DNA of 64,000 bases from Crocodylus rhombifer (taxonomy: Eukaryota > Chordata > Crocodylia > Crocodylidae): positions 82,333 to 146,332 of the forward strand of contig JAVSML010024439.1 in NCBI GenBank assembly GCA_038503035.1. Direction: 5' to 3'. The notes under the pieces were generated by a model. The model was not told the origin of the DNA. It did no database searches and saw only the letters and a program-made list of their open reading frames with translations. This document shows, piece by piece, positions 22,815 through 34,100 of the stretch. Position numbers and translations under genes: made by a program. The first letter of the stretch is position 1; each line of letters starts with the position of its first letter.

Positions 22815-23090
22815 CAGCTGATGGTTCTCAACCTTTTTAAGACTAGAGGTGATCCTCCATAACTTTTCTGAATTGAGCAGCACCCCATTTTAAAATGAAT
22901 GTATTTAGTACAGTGCTTGCCTGCTTGAAGGGTTGGGAAGGAGAAGCAGCTGACAGGGAAGAGCCTTTCCTGCAATGAGTTGGGGGAGGAGAAGCCATGG
23001 AAGGAAAGAGCCCGCATTTATCTTGCTTATCTCCTGTCTGCAAGTGGCACCCTTCAAAGGCTGTTGCATCACCCTGGTTGAGAATCACTG
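22815..23090 (+). mobile_element. hAT-type MITE, about 276 bp
   Basis: It begins CAGCTGATGGTTCTCAACC and ends GGTTGAGAATCACTG. The inverted 'gttctcaacc'/'ggttgagaat' ends are characteristic of a common vertebrate hAT group. The flanking 8-mers do not match, so the exact ends may be off by a few bases. Confidence 0.6.
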
Positions 23091-23347
23091 AGCAATTGGA
23101 AAGATACAGAAGATTCTCGGTGCCATTCAGTTTTCTCCTATAGTTGACGAGGTTTCATAATGCCTTCAGGAAAAAAAGCAGCAGATGATCTCAAGGGTCA
23201 CAAAAGGTCAAAAACAGTTTGACATCTCCAAGGGGAGTTCCTGGGATAGATTCAGAGGGAATAGTAGCAGAGAGAGAATCAGCATTCATCAGTCCTATTA
23301 TACCCAGCCGCTGCAAAACAGTCATGTAACTTAGGTGCCCCATGGAA

Positions 23348-23760
23348 AGGCAGAGAGCAATTTACCCATAGTACATGAGGGTGGTTTTCTTAACCATCGT
23401 CATAATGTTGTTAGTCAGCATCATCATTTTATTGAAATAGTTATAGATTATGTACCTGGTCTTGCAAATGCCTACTTAAGTACATAGCTTATTTATAGGC
23501 AATTCTAGGCAGTCACTCTGATAGTGTTTGTGTGTGTAAGTACCATTCAGGTCAGTAAGAGTTTGTTAGATCCTTCCAAGTTAATGCAAGTTGCCTTCTA
23601 TCAGACATGCTGGGATTTCTTTAGAGAGGAACCTTACTGATTATGTCTGCAGTGCCTGAATATTTTCACAGCACTGTCTACACCCAGAGTCCTCTTCTAA
23701 TAGGAACTAGTCATGCAGTCAATTTGGGGGAAGATCCAGGCATAATGTGTCATCACGGGA
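23348..23760 (-). repeat. Right arm of a long-range inverted duplication
   Basis: This is the reverse-complement partner of 15720-16179; 23348-23710 is the well-matched part and the weaker match extends to about 23760. It has only about five CA units ('gtgtttgtgtgtgtaa' on this strand) where the left arm carries two long CA tracts. Confidence 0.85.
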
Positions 23761-23902
23761 GGTCAGGAGTAACATCCTGTGTCTTTTTCCTTAAGCCATC
23801 TAGGAAATAAGCATGACAGGGGTCTTAAGTGTCTCAAATGACACGTAAAAACCAAACCCCTTCATGCTAAGGGATTGAGAGATTAAATGCCTCATGAATC
23901 AG

Positions 23903-25251
23903 TAGGGCTGTGCAAAGCTTTTGATTTGGAGGAGATTCAGTCCGATTTCAAGACCGAATCTCCAAATCCAAATTGAATCAGGAGAGCAATTAAAAGCTCT
24001 GAATCAATTTGAATCATCTGAATTGATTCAGAAAAGCTTCAGAAAAGATTTAGACGCTTTGGAGATTTGGGCATAGACTAGCCAGGCAGCTGACACAGGT
24101 GCCTCCAGCTGGTAAATCTGCTAGGGTTGGGAGAGGGAGGAGGAAAGGGGCGTGGGGGAGGGAGGGATTGGGGTTGGGGCTGGAGCTGCCCAGCTGGGGT
24201 GGGGGGGGCGCATTACTTGGGGAGGGTGGCAGGGGGGCGCAGGATGCGGGTGAAGCAGTGCTGGCAGTGGGGGCTATGCTCTGCTGCTGCCCGGAATGAG
24301 CCGCACCTGCATCACGCCCTGCCCCCTGTGCCATCTGGGCAAGCAGCAGCAGGGCATAGCCCGCCTGGCTCCCCCTGCCAGGGAAGAAGCAGGCACAGCT
24401 GGAGGAGCTGTGGGAGAAGCCCCCATGGCTGTCTTGCCTGGCCCCATCCCCCACCCAATCCCAGCCTCCTGACACTTAAAAAAAAAAAAGCCCCGTACTC
24501 ACCGGCTCTGGCAGTGGCAACTGGGGCCTCTGAGGACTCATGGCAGAGTCCCCCCACATAGCACAGGGAAGTGGGGGACAGCAGGGATCACCCCCCCCTT
24601 GGCATCAGTGTGGCAGCCCCCATGTGGGACTGCAGTGCAGTTCACCAGGGTGCTGTGCGCTGTCTGGGAGCTGGGATGGCTCCGTGTGTCAGCTGGAGCC
24701 CAGCACTGCTCAGCCCCAGGGGCCCCAGCTCCTAAACTGTGCACAGAGCCCTGCCAAGCCGCGCTGCACTCCAACAGTGCAACAGCTGCCACGCGAGTGC
24801 CAGGTGGGGAGGTGGTCCCTGCTGCCCCCACTGTTCTATGCTGCATAGGGGGGGGCTCTGCCATGATCCCTGAAAGGCCCCAATTGCTGCTGCTGCAGCC
24901 GATGAGTGTGGGACTTTTTTTTTTTTTTTTAAGTGCTGGGACTAGCCTGGGGCTGGGAGGGGCTGGGGCCAGGCAGGGCAGCCATGGGGGCTTCTCCTGC
25001 AGCTCCCCCCACCTGGGGACAGGCAGGCACAGCTGGAGGAGCCACGGGAGAACCTGCAGCTGCCCGGCTGTGCCTGCCTCTCCCCAGCCAATCCAAATCA
25101 CTGAATCTCTCCGAATCAGCGCCAAATCTTCCAAAGCCAATTCAGCCAAATCGATTCAGAACAGTGATCTGAATCTCTGAATTGAATCACTGTCCTCTGA
25201 ATCATCCAAATCCAAATCTGAATTGAATACTTCCCTATTCGCACAGGCCTG
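23903..25251 (+). mobile_element. Foldback hAT-type element 1, 1349 bp
   Basis: It begins TAGGGCTGTGCAAAGC and ends GCACAGGCCTG. It is flanked by TGAATCAG (23895-23902) and TGAATTAG (25252-25259), an 8-bp duplication with one mismatch. The outer parts are a dense run of GAATC/GATTC-type motifs. The interior holds a large inverted repeat: about 24395-24592 pairs with about 24815-25012, including an A-tract at 24479-24490 against a T-tract at 24916-24931. 'gcaggcacagctggaggagc' also occurs as a direct repeat at both outer edges of that hairpin. Frames of 100-200 codons on both strands arise from the GC-rich arms and have no transposase motif. Relatives lie at 44652-45410 and 51161-52146. Confidence 0.85.
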
Positions 25252-25288
25252 TGAATTAGCTCTTCAAGGTCTGCTGTATAAGCTACGA

Positions 25289-25872
25289 GGCATGTCTACA
25301 CTATGGTTGCCAACTCTGTTTGAATCTATTCTGGGAGCTTTTGTCACCTGAAGTAACGATGACACATGATGCGAACACGCTTGCGTGCTTACGTATATCA
25401 GTTACGAATTACAGTGCATAGGTTTTACGTCAGGAAGGCAAATGTACATTACTATTGCAGTTTAAAAACCGAGTGGACTACTGTATAAATTGGATTCAAC
25501 ATTTAATATTTATTTTAATCAATATCCTATCATTTATCACCTGGGTGACTTTCAGCAGTCTCCTGGACATTTAGATCTAGTTCCTGAAGATTCCAGGGCA
25601 CTCCTGGAGGGTTAGCAACCCTGGTCTACATGTGTATTAATGCACTTTTCCTAATACACATTAAATTTAATACTTCCAATATGAGGTACTAAATCAATGC
25701 GAATTAGGCTGTGCTAACGTACAGTAGTGCAAACGCACACTTTTGAGGTGATGCTTAATGTACAGTAGCCTATTCTATTGAGCATTAGCATATTAGCACA
25801 GTCTTTGATGCGCTGCTTTAATGTGCAGTAGAATAGGCTACTGTGTATTAAAGTGCACATGTAGACATGCCC
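25289..25872 (+). mobile_element. MITE with 'catgtctacac' ends, interrupted
   Basis: The ends GGCATGTCTACAC and CACATGTAGACATGCCC are inverted copies. They resemble those of the PIF/Harbinger-like elements at 10092 and 30156, and the inner parts share 'attaatgcac' and 'gcagta' motifs. A second element sits at 25301-25622, close to the left end. No clean flanking duplication is visible. Confidence 0.6.
25301..25622 (+). mobile_element. hAT-type MITE nested in 25289-25872
   Basis: It begins CTATGGTTGCCAACTC and ends GGTTAGCAACCCTG. It is flanked by TGTCTACA (25293-25300) and GGTCTACA (25623-25630), an 8-bp duplication with one mismatch. 'Gttgccaac...ccctg' ends with 'ctcctgga' motifs inside are typical of a reptile MITE family. 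Because it splits the outer MITE, it is the younger of the two. Confidence 0.8.
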
Positions 25873-28800
25873 AATGAATATTTCCATCTTCCATGGATTT
25901 TAACAGGAGTGGGACACACTCAGTATCTTGCAGAAAGTGTTAAGTGCTCAGCATTTCAAAGTTGGTCCTCTTACATACAAAAATAACATCTTCAGAAGCC
26001 ATCTAAATGCTTTAAGAACTTACCTCTCATTGCCTTTCAACAGGATTTAGGTGCCAAATGGCCTAGGGGCTTTTGAACATTTATATGCTACTTACAGAGC
26101 AGAGGGTATGAAATTAGAAAGTTCACTCTAGGGGGTTTCTCATATCATTTAAACATGCCGCTTTTAAACTGTAGTTTCTTTCGGGGAGGTGGATTCTGTA
26201 GGTTGGGAATCCAATTGGTAGTAGACAAACATTCTTGATGTTCCTCTTCAGAAATGCAGAATATTATTTGTAAGCTGGAGCTGACAAACTCCTTCACTCT
26301 AACAGCACACAGTGCCACACTGGAGAGTCCTCACAGGGAGACTACCAGCTAAGACAGGCTCACAACCAGGTGGCTGTGCAATATTATACAGGAAGCTGTA
26401 ACAGGAGGAGGGGATAGGAAAGTAGGCAGGAAGAGGGTGAGAATAGTAATCCAGAAGGAAAAGCAGGATGCAAACCCAAGGACAAAACACAGGCTTTTTC
26501 CTGTTCAGCATCAGTGCATGTGCAAACCTGGAGTTTTGCTGGTGCATATCCTCAGCTACCAGCCTGCAGTCTGCAAACATGTCCTACACATACCAATGTA
26601 TGCAATGTGTGCACCCTTCATTTCTTAATGAAAGTCCTGTCACATATATGTGAACAAACACACAAGCAAAGATCATTGTAATGAGAAATTAGATAATGGA
26701 GGAAATGATAAAGTTTTCAACTGCTGAGCTGACACCACCATAGGAACACAAAAATTGCAATATTGGATTCACCTAGTTTAGTGTGCTGCATTGGCACTCA
26801 TTGATTTTTGATGCTTCAGAAGAAGGCATATGGCCAATTGTGAAATGTTGGTAACTGGGCACTAAAGTGGTCAGATTTCAACCTAAAAAGACCTTTCCTT
26901 TGCATATACAACAGTAGAACCTCTTATGGACCACTACCTTTCCACGACCCCTTTTACACCTTATAGATGGTAAGATGGTAGTAGGATTGTAGCTTCTGGA
27001 GTGCTGAATGGCTTCTTCCAAAGGGTGGTTTAGTTGGTTCCTTTTCAATAAAGGTCCATATATAACACTGCTAGTAGTGGTATTGCTTGAAGTATGTATA
27101 AGCAAAGGTCATATTCTGCAGCAAAATTATATGTTTAAGCCTTTTAGTGATGGCTTGGTCCACACACAGTTTTGCTGTTGGTATGGGTGCCAGTTAGGGG
27201 CAAGATATTTTACTTTAGACTTCAATAATTAGACTTTTACAACCCTTAATTTTCATGTACAGTTACACCAGAATAAAAGTTGTACCACTAGAGTTGACTC
27301 CTGATATAAGCACTCATACCCGTGTGTTCACACCAGGGGACAGGCTGCACTGCTTTAACTGCATTGTGACACCTATAATGATAAAGTGAATTACGCAGTA
27401 CAACTTTTGTGTGTGGACAAAACTTTAGTCAGAGTCCAGCTCTAAGTGCACCAGCTATGTATGGATTTGCACAATTTTCCTGAAATAAATTCTGCCCTCA
27501 ATTAAATTACTAAAAGCTCATGTGGCTGAGGTCAGAATTGAATGTGGTCTTATATTATTTTAATATATTCTGTTTAAAGAGAATCAGTATTTGCCAGCAG
27601 TCATCTTGATATTAGAACCTATGGTTCATTAAAGTGCTTCCGATCCTGCTTGTGATTCCAATTGGACAAATGGAGAATAACTCTACTAAAATCACTGGAG
27701 ACACTGGGTTTAAATTAACTTGGATTAGAATGTGACCCGAAAAGCATAGGGCATATATAACCATGGTTTCTGGGTACCTGCCTCCATGTAACTGCTTTCA
27801 AAGGCTGGCCCACCTTTCTGCTGTTGTAAACTGCTTCATTTACACAGATATTAATTTAGCTCATTGATGACCTGCTGGTGATGAAATGCAAGCGAGTGGC
27901 CTGGAAGAGCTGTAGATATAGAGTTCACTAGGCAACTACTTCTTTGGGAAGGGTATAGAGCTGAGTTTTTAGTTCATTACTAATTTTTAATTAAAATATA
28001 ATCAAAAGGATTGCTCTAGATTATTACTGCTTGGTTAAGCAGTTATTATTAGAGTTGAATGCTGCTTATGTAAACTGCTCATTAACAGTACTGCCTATAC
28101 TTTCTGTTAGCTTTTGTGTAAGTCTCCTTTTTTTTTAATAGGTGTCATTTATTTGCTGGAAACAAGCTCATTTTCTGTGTGGCCTCATTCTCTCTCTCTC
28201 TACTAGCCCCTTCAGTCCTGAGATCTGGTGATTCTGTTCAAGTTAAATTACCAAATAACAACAGGACTGGGGATTTAGTGAGCTGGGAGGAAACAGAGTC
28301 TACACAGGATGCTATTCTTGGACAGCACATATTTTTTTCCATTTAGGGTCTATTTGGCCTGATTAAGGATTCCAGAAGAGTACACAACTCTTCTAGTGAA
28401 ATCATTAATGCGCTGATGTTTTATGAAGTCCTCTCATTTTATTGTAGCACAGGGAAGCTTACTTGGGGGAGATTATTGGCTGTAAATTAAGGAATAGTGG
28501 CATATAATGCTACAAAAATAAAATAAAATAAACTGAGAGAAGGCAGGCTTGAAGCTCTGTTCAGCTGAGTCGTCAAGCTCCATAGAAAGCCAGCTTCATT
28601 TTGCTCAGAGGATGGCTTAGGAAAGCTCAGTCAGAAGTCCTTCTTTAAATGTAAAGGTTTAGATGAAAAATAAAAGTATCCTCCTTAGGACAGCCAAAGC
28701 AGATGCAATTCTAAATGGCTTATGAGAGACCCAGCTTTGGAGACAGGAAAAGTATAGAGAGACATACTGAGACCTGCTGCCACAGTGCTGAGACGTGCTG

Positions 28801-29025
28801 TGCCCACCCTTCTGGTACTGACTCTCAAACCAGAAGCACCATAGACCTGTTCACATTGTTTTGCACATCTACCAACTAGCTCTGCTCCTCAGTAACAGTA
28901 TGGGTGTATGCTGTGCTGGACCATTTCCAGTTTGAAAACATGTCTGGAGTAGACCCAGTATGTCTGAGCACAGCACTGCTTTCTATCTTATGGGCATACT
29001 CTCAATCTTTTCTACCTTTATGAGG
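25873..29025. other. Mostly unrecognised stretch
   Basis: About 3.1 kb with no gene seen. The part 25875-26090 ('gctcagcatttcaaagttgg', then 'gatttaggtgccaaatgg') resembles an old sauropsid repeat. A possible MITE remnant lies at 27250-27425, where 'aaaagttgtac' (27276) is matched by inverted 'gtacaactttt' (27398). The rest is AT-rich, with a (taaaa)n tract near 28513-28530. Confidence 0.45.
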
Positions 29026-29099
29026 GAGTTGGCCAATGTAAAAGTGAGTTGGCCAATGTGACTGCAGAGCTGCTGGCAATTATCTCTGAAAACTCATAG

Positions 29100-29772
29100 C
29101 AATTGGGGGAAGTCCTAGACGATTGGAAAAGAGCAAATATAGTGCCCATCTTTAAGAAAGGGAAAAAGGAGGATCCAGGGACTACAGACCAGTCAGCCTC
29201 ATCTCAGTCCCTGGAAGAATCATAGAACAGGTCCTCAAGAAATCCAGTTCAAAAAGCAGTTGGAGTAGAAGAAGGTGATTAGGAACAGTCAGCATGGATT
29301 CACTACGGGCAAGTCAGGCCAACCTGATTGCCTTCTATGATAAGATGAATGGCTCTGAGTATCCGGGAAAGCAGTGGACATGATACACCCAGACTTTATC
29401 AAGGCTTTTGATATGGTCTCCTACAGCATTCTTGCAAGCAAGCTAAGGAAGTATGGTTTGGGTGAATGGACTGTAAGGTGGATAGAAAGCTGGCTGGATC
29501 ATCAGGCTCAGAGGGTAGTAATCAATGGGTCAATATCTAGTTGGCAGCTGGTGTCAAGTGGAATCCCCCAGGGGTCAGTCCTAAGACCTGTCTTGTTAAA
29601 TATCTTTATCAATGACCTGGAAGATAGCATAGAGTGTACCCTTAGCAAATCTGCAGATGACACCAAGCTGGGGATAGTAGTAGATATGCTGGAGGTAGGT
29701 GGGTTAGGATTTAGAGAGACCTCGACAAATTGGAGAACAGAACCAAAAAAATCTCTCATGAAATTCAATTAG
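29100..29772 (+). pseudogene. Decayed CR1 ORF2 reverse transcriptase fragment
   Basis: An open stretch of 132 codons (29374-29772) shows the order expected of a CR1 reverse transcriptase palm: [10 protein letters not shown] (motif A region), then [20 protein letters not shown] (motif B), then SADDTKLG (catalytic motif C). CR1 elements usually have FADD at the last site, so the first residue here is changed. Upstream (29100-29370) the same protein continues with stops and frameshifts. In life this enzyme copies CR1 RNA into DNA at a nicked target. This copy cannot make it, because the frame is broken and 5' truncated. Confidence 0.85.
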
Positions 29773-30155
29773 AAGTGAAAAGTCCTGCACTTAGGATGGA
29801 ATAATCCCATGCACTAGTACAGACTGGGGACTGACTGGCTAAGCAGCAAGTCTGCAGAAAAGGACCTGGGGGTTACAGTGGACAATAAGATGAAGATGAG
29901 CCAACAGTGTGTCCTAGTTGCGAAGGAGGCTAATGGCATACTGGGCTGCTTTAGTAGGAGTATTGCCAGCAGATCGAGGGAAGTGATTATTCCCCTCTAT
30001 TTGGCACTGGTGAGGCCACATCTAGAGTAGTATGGCCAGGTCCCCCCACGTTCCCCCTACTACAGAAAGGATGTAAACAAATTAGAGAGAGTCCAGTGTA
30101 TGGCAACAAAAATGGTTAGGTGGCTGGGCTTATTTAGTTTGGAGATGAGAAGACT

Positions 30156-30627
30156 GGGCATGTGTAGATGTAGAGTTAATGTGAGGCAATAAACTCCAGA
30201 GCTTATTGCTCCCAGATGCACCGTGTGCACATGCACTTGAGACTGCAACATGTTGAGCTGGTCAGAGCAGCCCCAGGGGTAAACCTGCCAGCCTGGGGCT
30301 GCACCTGCTGGCTTAAAGTACTGCAGATGGGAGGGCTGGGGCATGAGTGTGCTTCAGTGCAGGGCTAACCATCAGGCAGCCCCTGCACTGAAATACCTTT
30401 GTGCTTCAGCCAGCCCCTACAACATCTACATGTACGGTGCTGCAGAGTAAAATAAAACTCCACAGCAGGATAGTACTTGCATTTACAAGTACTATGTACA
30501 AGTACTATCCTGCTGCTGAGTTTATTAATTTACTCCAGCCTAATTGCCCTGCATGTGTAGGCATCAATATGTTTACTGTGGAGCTTATTAGTCCTCTCTG
30601 CAGTAAACATATCATGTAGATGCACCC
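30156..30627 (+). mobile_element. PIF/Harbinger-like MITE inside CR1, 472 bp
   Basis: It begins GGGCATGTGTAGATG and ends CATGTAGATGCACCC. The flanks are ACT (30153-30155) and ACC (30628-30630), a near 3-bp duplication. Removing it joins CR1 sequence on both sides ('gagaagact' to 'gagagggaatttaatag'). It shares 'ataaactcc.gagcttattgctcc' with the element at 10092. Confidence 0.8.
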
Positions 30628-30758
30628 ACCGAGAGGGAATTTAATAGCAGCCTTCAGCAACTTGAAGGGTGGTTACAAAGAGGATGGTCTCAGTGGTGAC
30701 AGATGACAGAACAAGGAGCAATAGTCTCAAGTTGCAGCAAGGGAAGCTTGGGTTAGAT

Positions 30759-30939
30759 CAGGCAATTATTTTGAGCAGAGGGCCGCTTACTGAGTTTTGG
30801 CAAGCCATTGAGGGCCACATGACAAGCAGCCAGGGGCAGATAAATATTAATTTTCTAAATTTTTTAGGGGCCCCGCAGGCCAGATAGAATGGCCTGGAGG
30901 GCTGCATCCAACCCGCGGACTGGACTTTAACCGCCCCTG
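30759..30939 (-). mobile_element. hAT-type MITE inside CR1, 181 bp
   Basis: It begins CAGGCAATTATTTTGAGC and ends AACCGCCCCTG. It is flanked by a perfect 8-bp duplication GGTTAGAT (30751-30758 and 30940-30947). CR1 sequence is continuous once the insert and one copy of the duplication are removed. Minus is given because the better preserved CAGGGGCGG end is on the right. Confidence 0.9.
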
Positions 30940-31155
30940 GGTTAGATATTAGGAAAACTTTCTCAGAAGAGTAGTAAAGTACTGGACCAGGTTACCCAGA
31001 AAGGTGGTCGAATCTCCATCCTTGGAGATTTTTAAGACCCAGCTAGACAAAGTCTTGGCTAGGATGATACAGTTGGGGGTAGCCCTGCTTTGAGCAGGGG
31101 GTTGGACTAGATGACCTCCTGAGGTCCCTTTCAAACTTAATTTTCTATGATTCTA

Positions 31156-34100
31156 CCTATGGGATTGTGAAGGGGGCTTGCTCTATTGACTTCAGTGACA
31201 GTAGCGCAGTTCACAGTAACTAAGGATTTGGGCCTAGATTTAGATCTACAAATGTAAAATACCTTTTCTTTGTTTAAATACCATATTTACTTAAAAAGAA
31301 GATGCCCCCCAACCATTACATTGTATACATGGAAAAATTATAAATGTTTTAATTTTCCATATATAGAATCAAATTATTGGAGATCTGCCTTGAATTTGTC
31401 CCCTTCCCACTGCTACAGCAGGAAAATTAAAATTAAATCTGGAGGTTCAGGTAGTCCCTTTTCCTCTGCCTCCCCCCGTCTTTCCCCCTTCCTTGCTATC
31501 AGACTTTGCTCTCCCTAAGCACATGGAAATTAAACATGGTTATAGCAATTTGCAGTTTGCATACCCATAGACTTAGTTCATCCAGAATTGATACATGTTA
31601 ACTTGTATTATAACTTCTGCACATTTTAGCACAGATACTCCATAAACATACTTCTGAGCAGCACTTTGCATCTATTTATACATAGCCCAAAGTCAAAAAT
31701 CTCATCATTTACCCTATAGTTCACTGGGCTGGGCCCCAGCAGAATCAACAGTGTTTCAAGACATGGGACCCCACAGCTCAGCACTGCTCAGTATGTGTGT
31801 GTACTCCAGGTTCTCTACACAGGATCCATGTGCTAATTAGCCCCCACTCATGGATGGAATTGGGGGTTCTTGTCATGAGTCCTGGGATCCTCCAAAAATT
31901 TCTATGCAGATGAGGTGCAGGGCAACTCGGTCCAGCTTCACCTTATGGAGGACAGGGCCACACTGATCATATGTGACAAGATGAGAGAGGGGAATGACAG
32001 AAGGATTCTGGGTAAATTGTTTGGGGCCCCATCTGGTGATGTTTGCCAGACATTTAAGACTAGCGAAGAAACAAGAATCACTGGAACTAGGAAAAAAGGC
32101 ACAGCTTAGCTGTGAGTTGAAAAGGAAGTAGAAATGTATTCAGTGTTGTGGCTCACCATGACTTCAAAAAGTTCTGAGGGAGGACTGCACTCAATGGACA
32201 CTACCATATATTGTATCCAAATGGGCTGTACTAACTTATTCTTGTTGTAGGTTCCTATTAGCATGTTTGCCCAATATAGGCCATGTGTTTTATAGTGTTA
32301 GTTGCATTTAATCAGCTCTATAGTTGGCTTCTATTACTGAGCTCATGCTGCTTTTGGCAGCAGTTTAATGACAGACAATGTATTCAGTGTGGTTTCCTTG
32401 TATACAAATATAATGTGAGGAGCATTTGCCCCATGCTGACTGAGGAAACAAGCCCCTCATCTTGTATTCAAGTCCATATGGTAATATGGTTATGAGTGAT
32501 GATAAGCCAGGTGTGCTTGACTTGGTGCCAGGGGCTGGATCTGACCCATGGGCCAAAGGTTATTTGGCCTTTGGAGTTCCCTATGAGTATGTAGGGAGCT
32601 GCAGAAGCTCTGTGAGTATGTAGGGAGTTGCACAGGAGTTGATCGTGCATCCTGTATGCTAGATCAGGTGCATGGAGCAGCATAGGACCCAATCCTGGTG
32701 CATGAGGATGGGTAGAAACAGCATGAGACCCCAGGTACCTGATCCAGACACTCAGGGGTGGCACAGGGCCCGATCCCGGTGTCTGGAGTCTAATCCAGGT
32801 TGTGGATGGGCCCTGCACTATTTATCTGGTCTGTGTGGCCACACCATTAAGCACTACTGAGGTAAGCAGTTGTATAGTCGCATACACACAGCTTGCCTAA
32901 GATTACATAGGTAAATTATGTGAATATGAATACAAGATATATACCAAGTTCTTAAGCACAGTTAGTAATCATATATGCATAGGTTTGGCAAATAAAACTG
33001 TAAGATGAAATCTTGACTGCTTTGTACTCAGTGGGAATTTTTTCCATTTATCTCAGAGTCCAGAACTGTACACTTGGTCCTGGGTCCTTAAAACCCTACC
33101 TACAATAAAATTATGTGTTGACCGTGTTCATTTGTTCCTGAAGAAAAACAAAAGAGAATTTTGTAAATAGAAGGGAAGCATATTTTTAATGACATCTTTT
33201 TGATGAACATTTTATCAATATTTCCCTGGCTGCATTTCCTGGGTCATCCACAGGGTGGTGGTGTTCAATTATGTTCAGTGACCATGCTAATTAAATTGGC
33301 TGTTGGTCAATATACCTGCATTACAACAAAGAGTGATAGGCCACTTGTAAATAGCAGTAATTGCCATGGTTTTATTCTCATAGTAATGAAGAATCTAGGA
33401 TTTTTTGTGTCCTTGTGTCCTCCACAGTATGGTCAGATTTCTTTTTGCCCTGTTTCTACACATACAAGTTGAGCACTAGAGTAATATGTTTCTATAAATC
33501 TGGAATGTTTGGGGGAATAATTTAGGGTGTCTCAAATTAATGAATCCCTCTGAAAATATTCAACTTTATGCATTTTCCTCTTGAAAGCATTGGTTTGGGT
33601 AAAAATGGTTAGGGTTGTGTCTCTCCCATTTGAGATTGGCCTCTGCTTTGGTTGTAGTGATAAACGTCTTGGCTGACTTAGGGACTTGTGCAGGATTGAA
33701 TTCTGTTTAATGTCTGCATACTCTTAAAATGGCTGGCACCACTGAAGGATCAGGAAGTGTGGAGAGAGGATTATCAAGCGTACAATATGTGGCAGCTCAT
33801 TTAATAATGCAAACAAATCAGGCTACTTTAAGTATGTGAGCTGGCCTGGAAAGGCTGCTGTAGTAAGCAACACACCCTGCTGTGAAAATGTTTTCTGAAA
33901 AGTGCTCTGAACAGAAACATTAGGATGAGTTGTCAATATTGCTCTTTCAGGGAAAATAACAGCATTCATGCATTTTGTATAAGGGAGACAGATCAAACAG
34001 ACGATCAAAGTCATTTTATTATGTATAAGCTCTCCTCCTGTGTTGTTTTAGCATCAGAAGCTCAGGCATTCGCAAACAAGCTCATTTGCCCATAGCAGTG

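Larger units (their letters stand above)
29026..31155 (+). mobile_element. CR1 LINE, 5'-truncated, with two insertions
   Basis: It covers the CR1 ORF2 reverse transcriptase through to the 3' end 'gaggtccctttcaaactt' plus 'tttctatgattct' near 31155. Two DNA transposons sit inside, at 30156-30627 and 30759-30939. The 5' breakpoint lies within a short direct repeat of 'gagttggccaatgt' (29026 and 29046). The reading frame is broken throughout, so the copy is dead. The orientation agrees with the 39058 and 47825 copies and is opposite to those at 11143 and 62285. Confidence 0.9.

Noticed and set aside
24050..25180. Several 100-200 codon frames on both strands
   Set aside because: They lie entirely in the foldback element, overlap in mirror image because of its inverted repeat, and have no transposase motif.
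29508..29768. Minus-strand frame opposite the CR1 reverse transcriptase
   Set aside because: It is the shadow of the plus-strand CR1 coding sequence.
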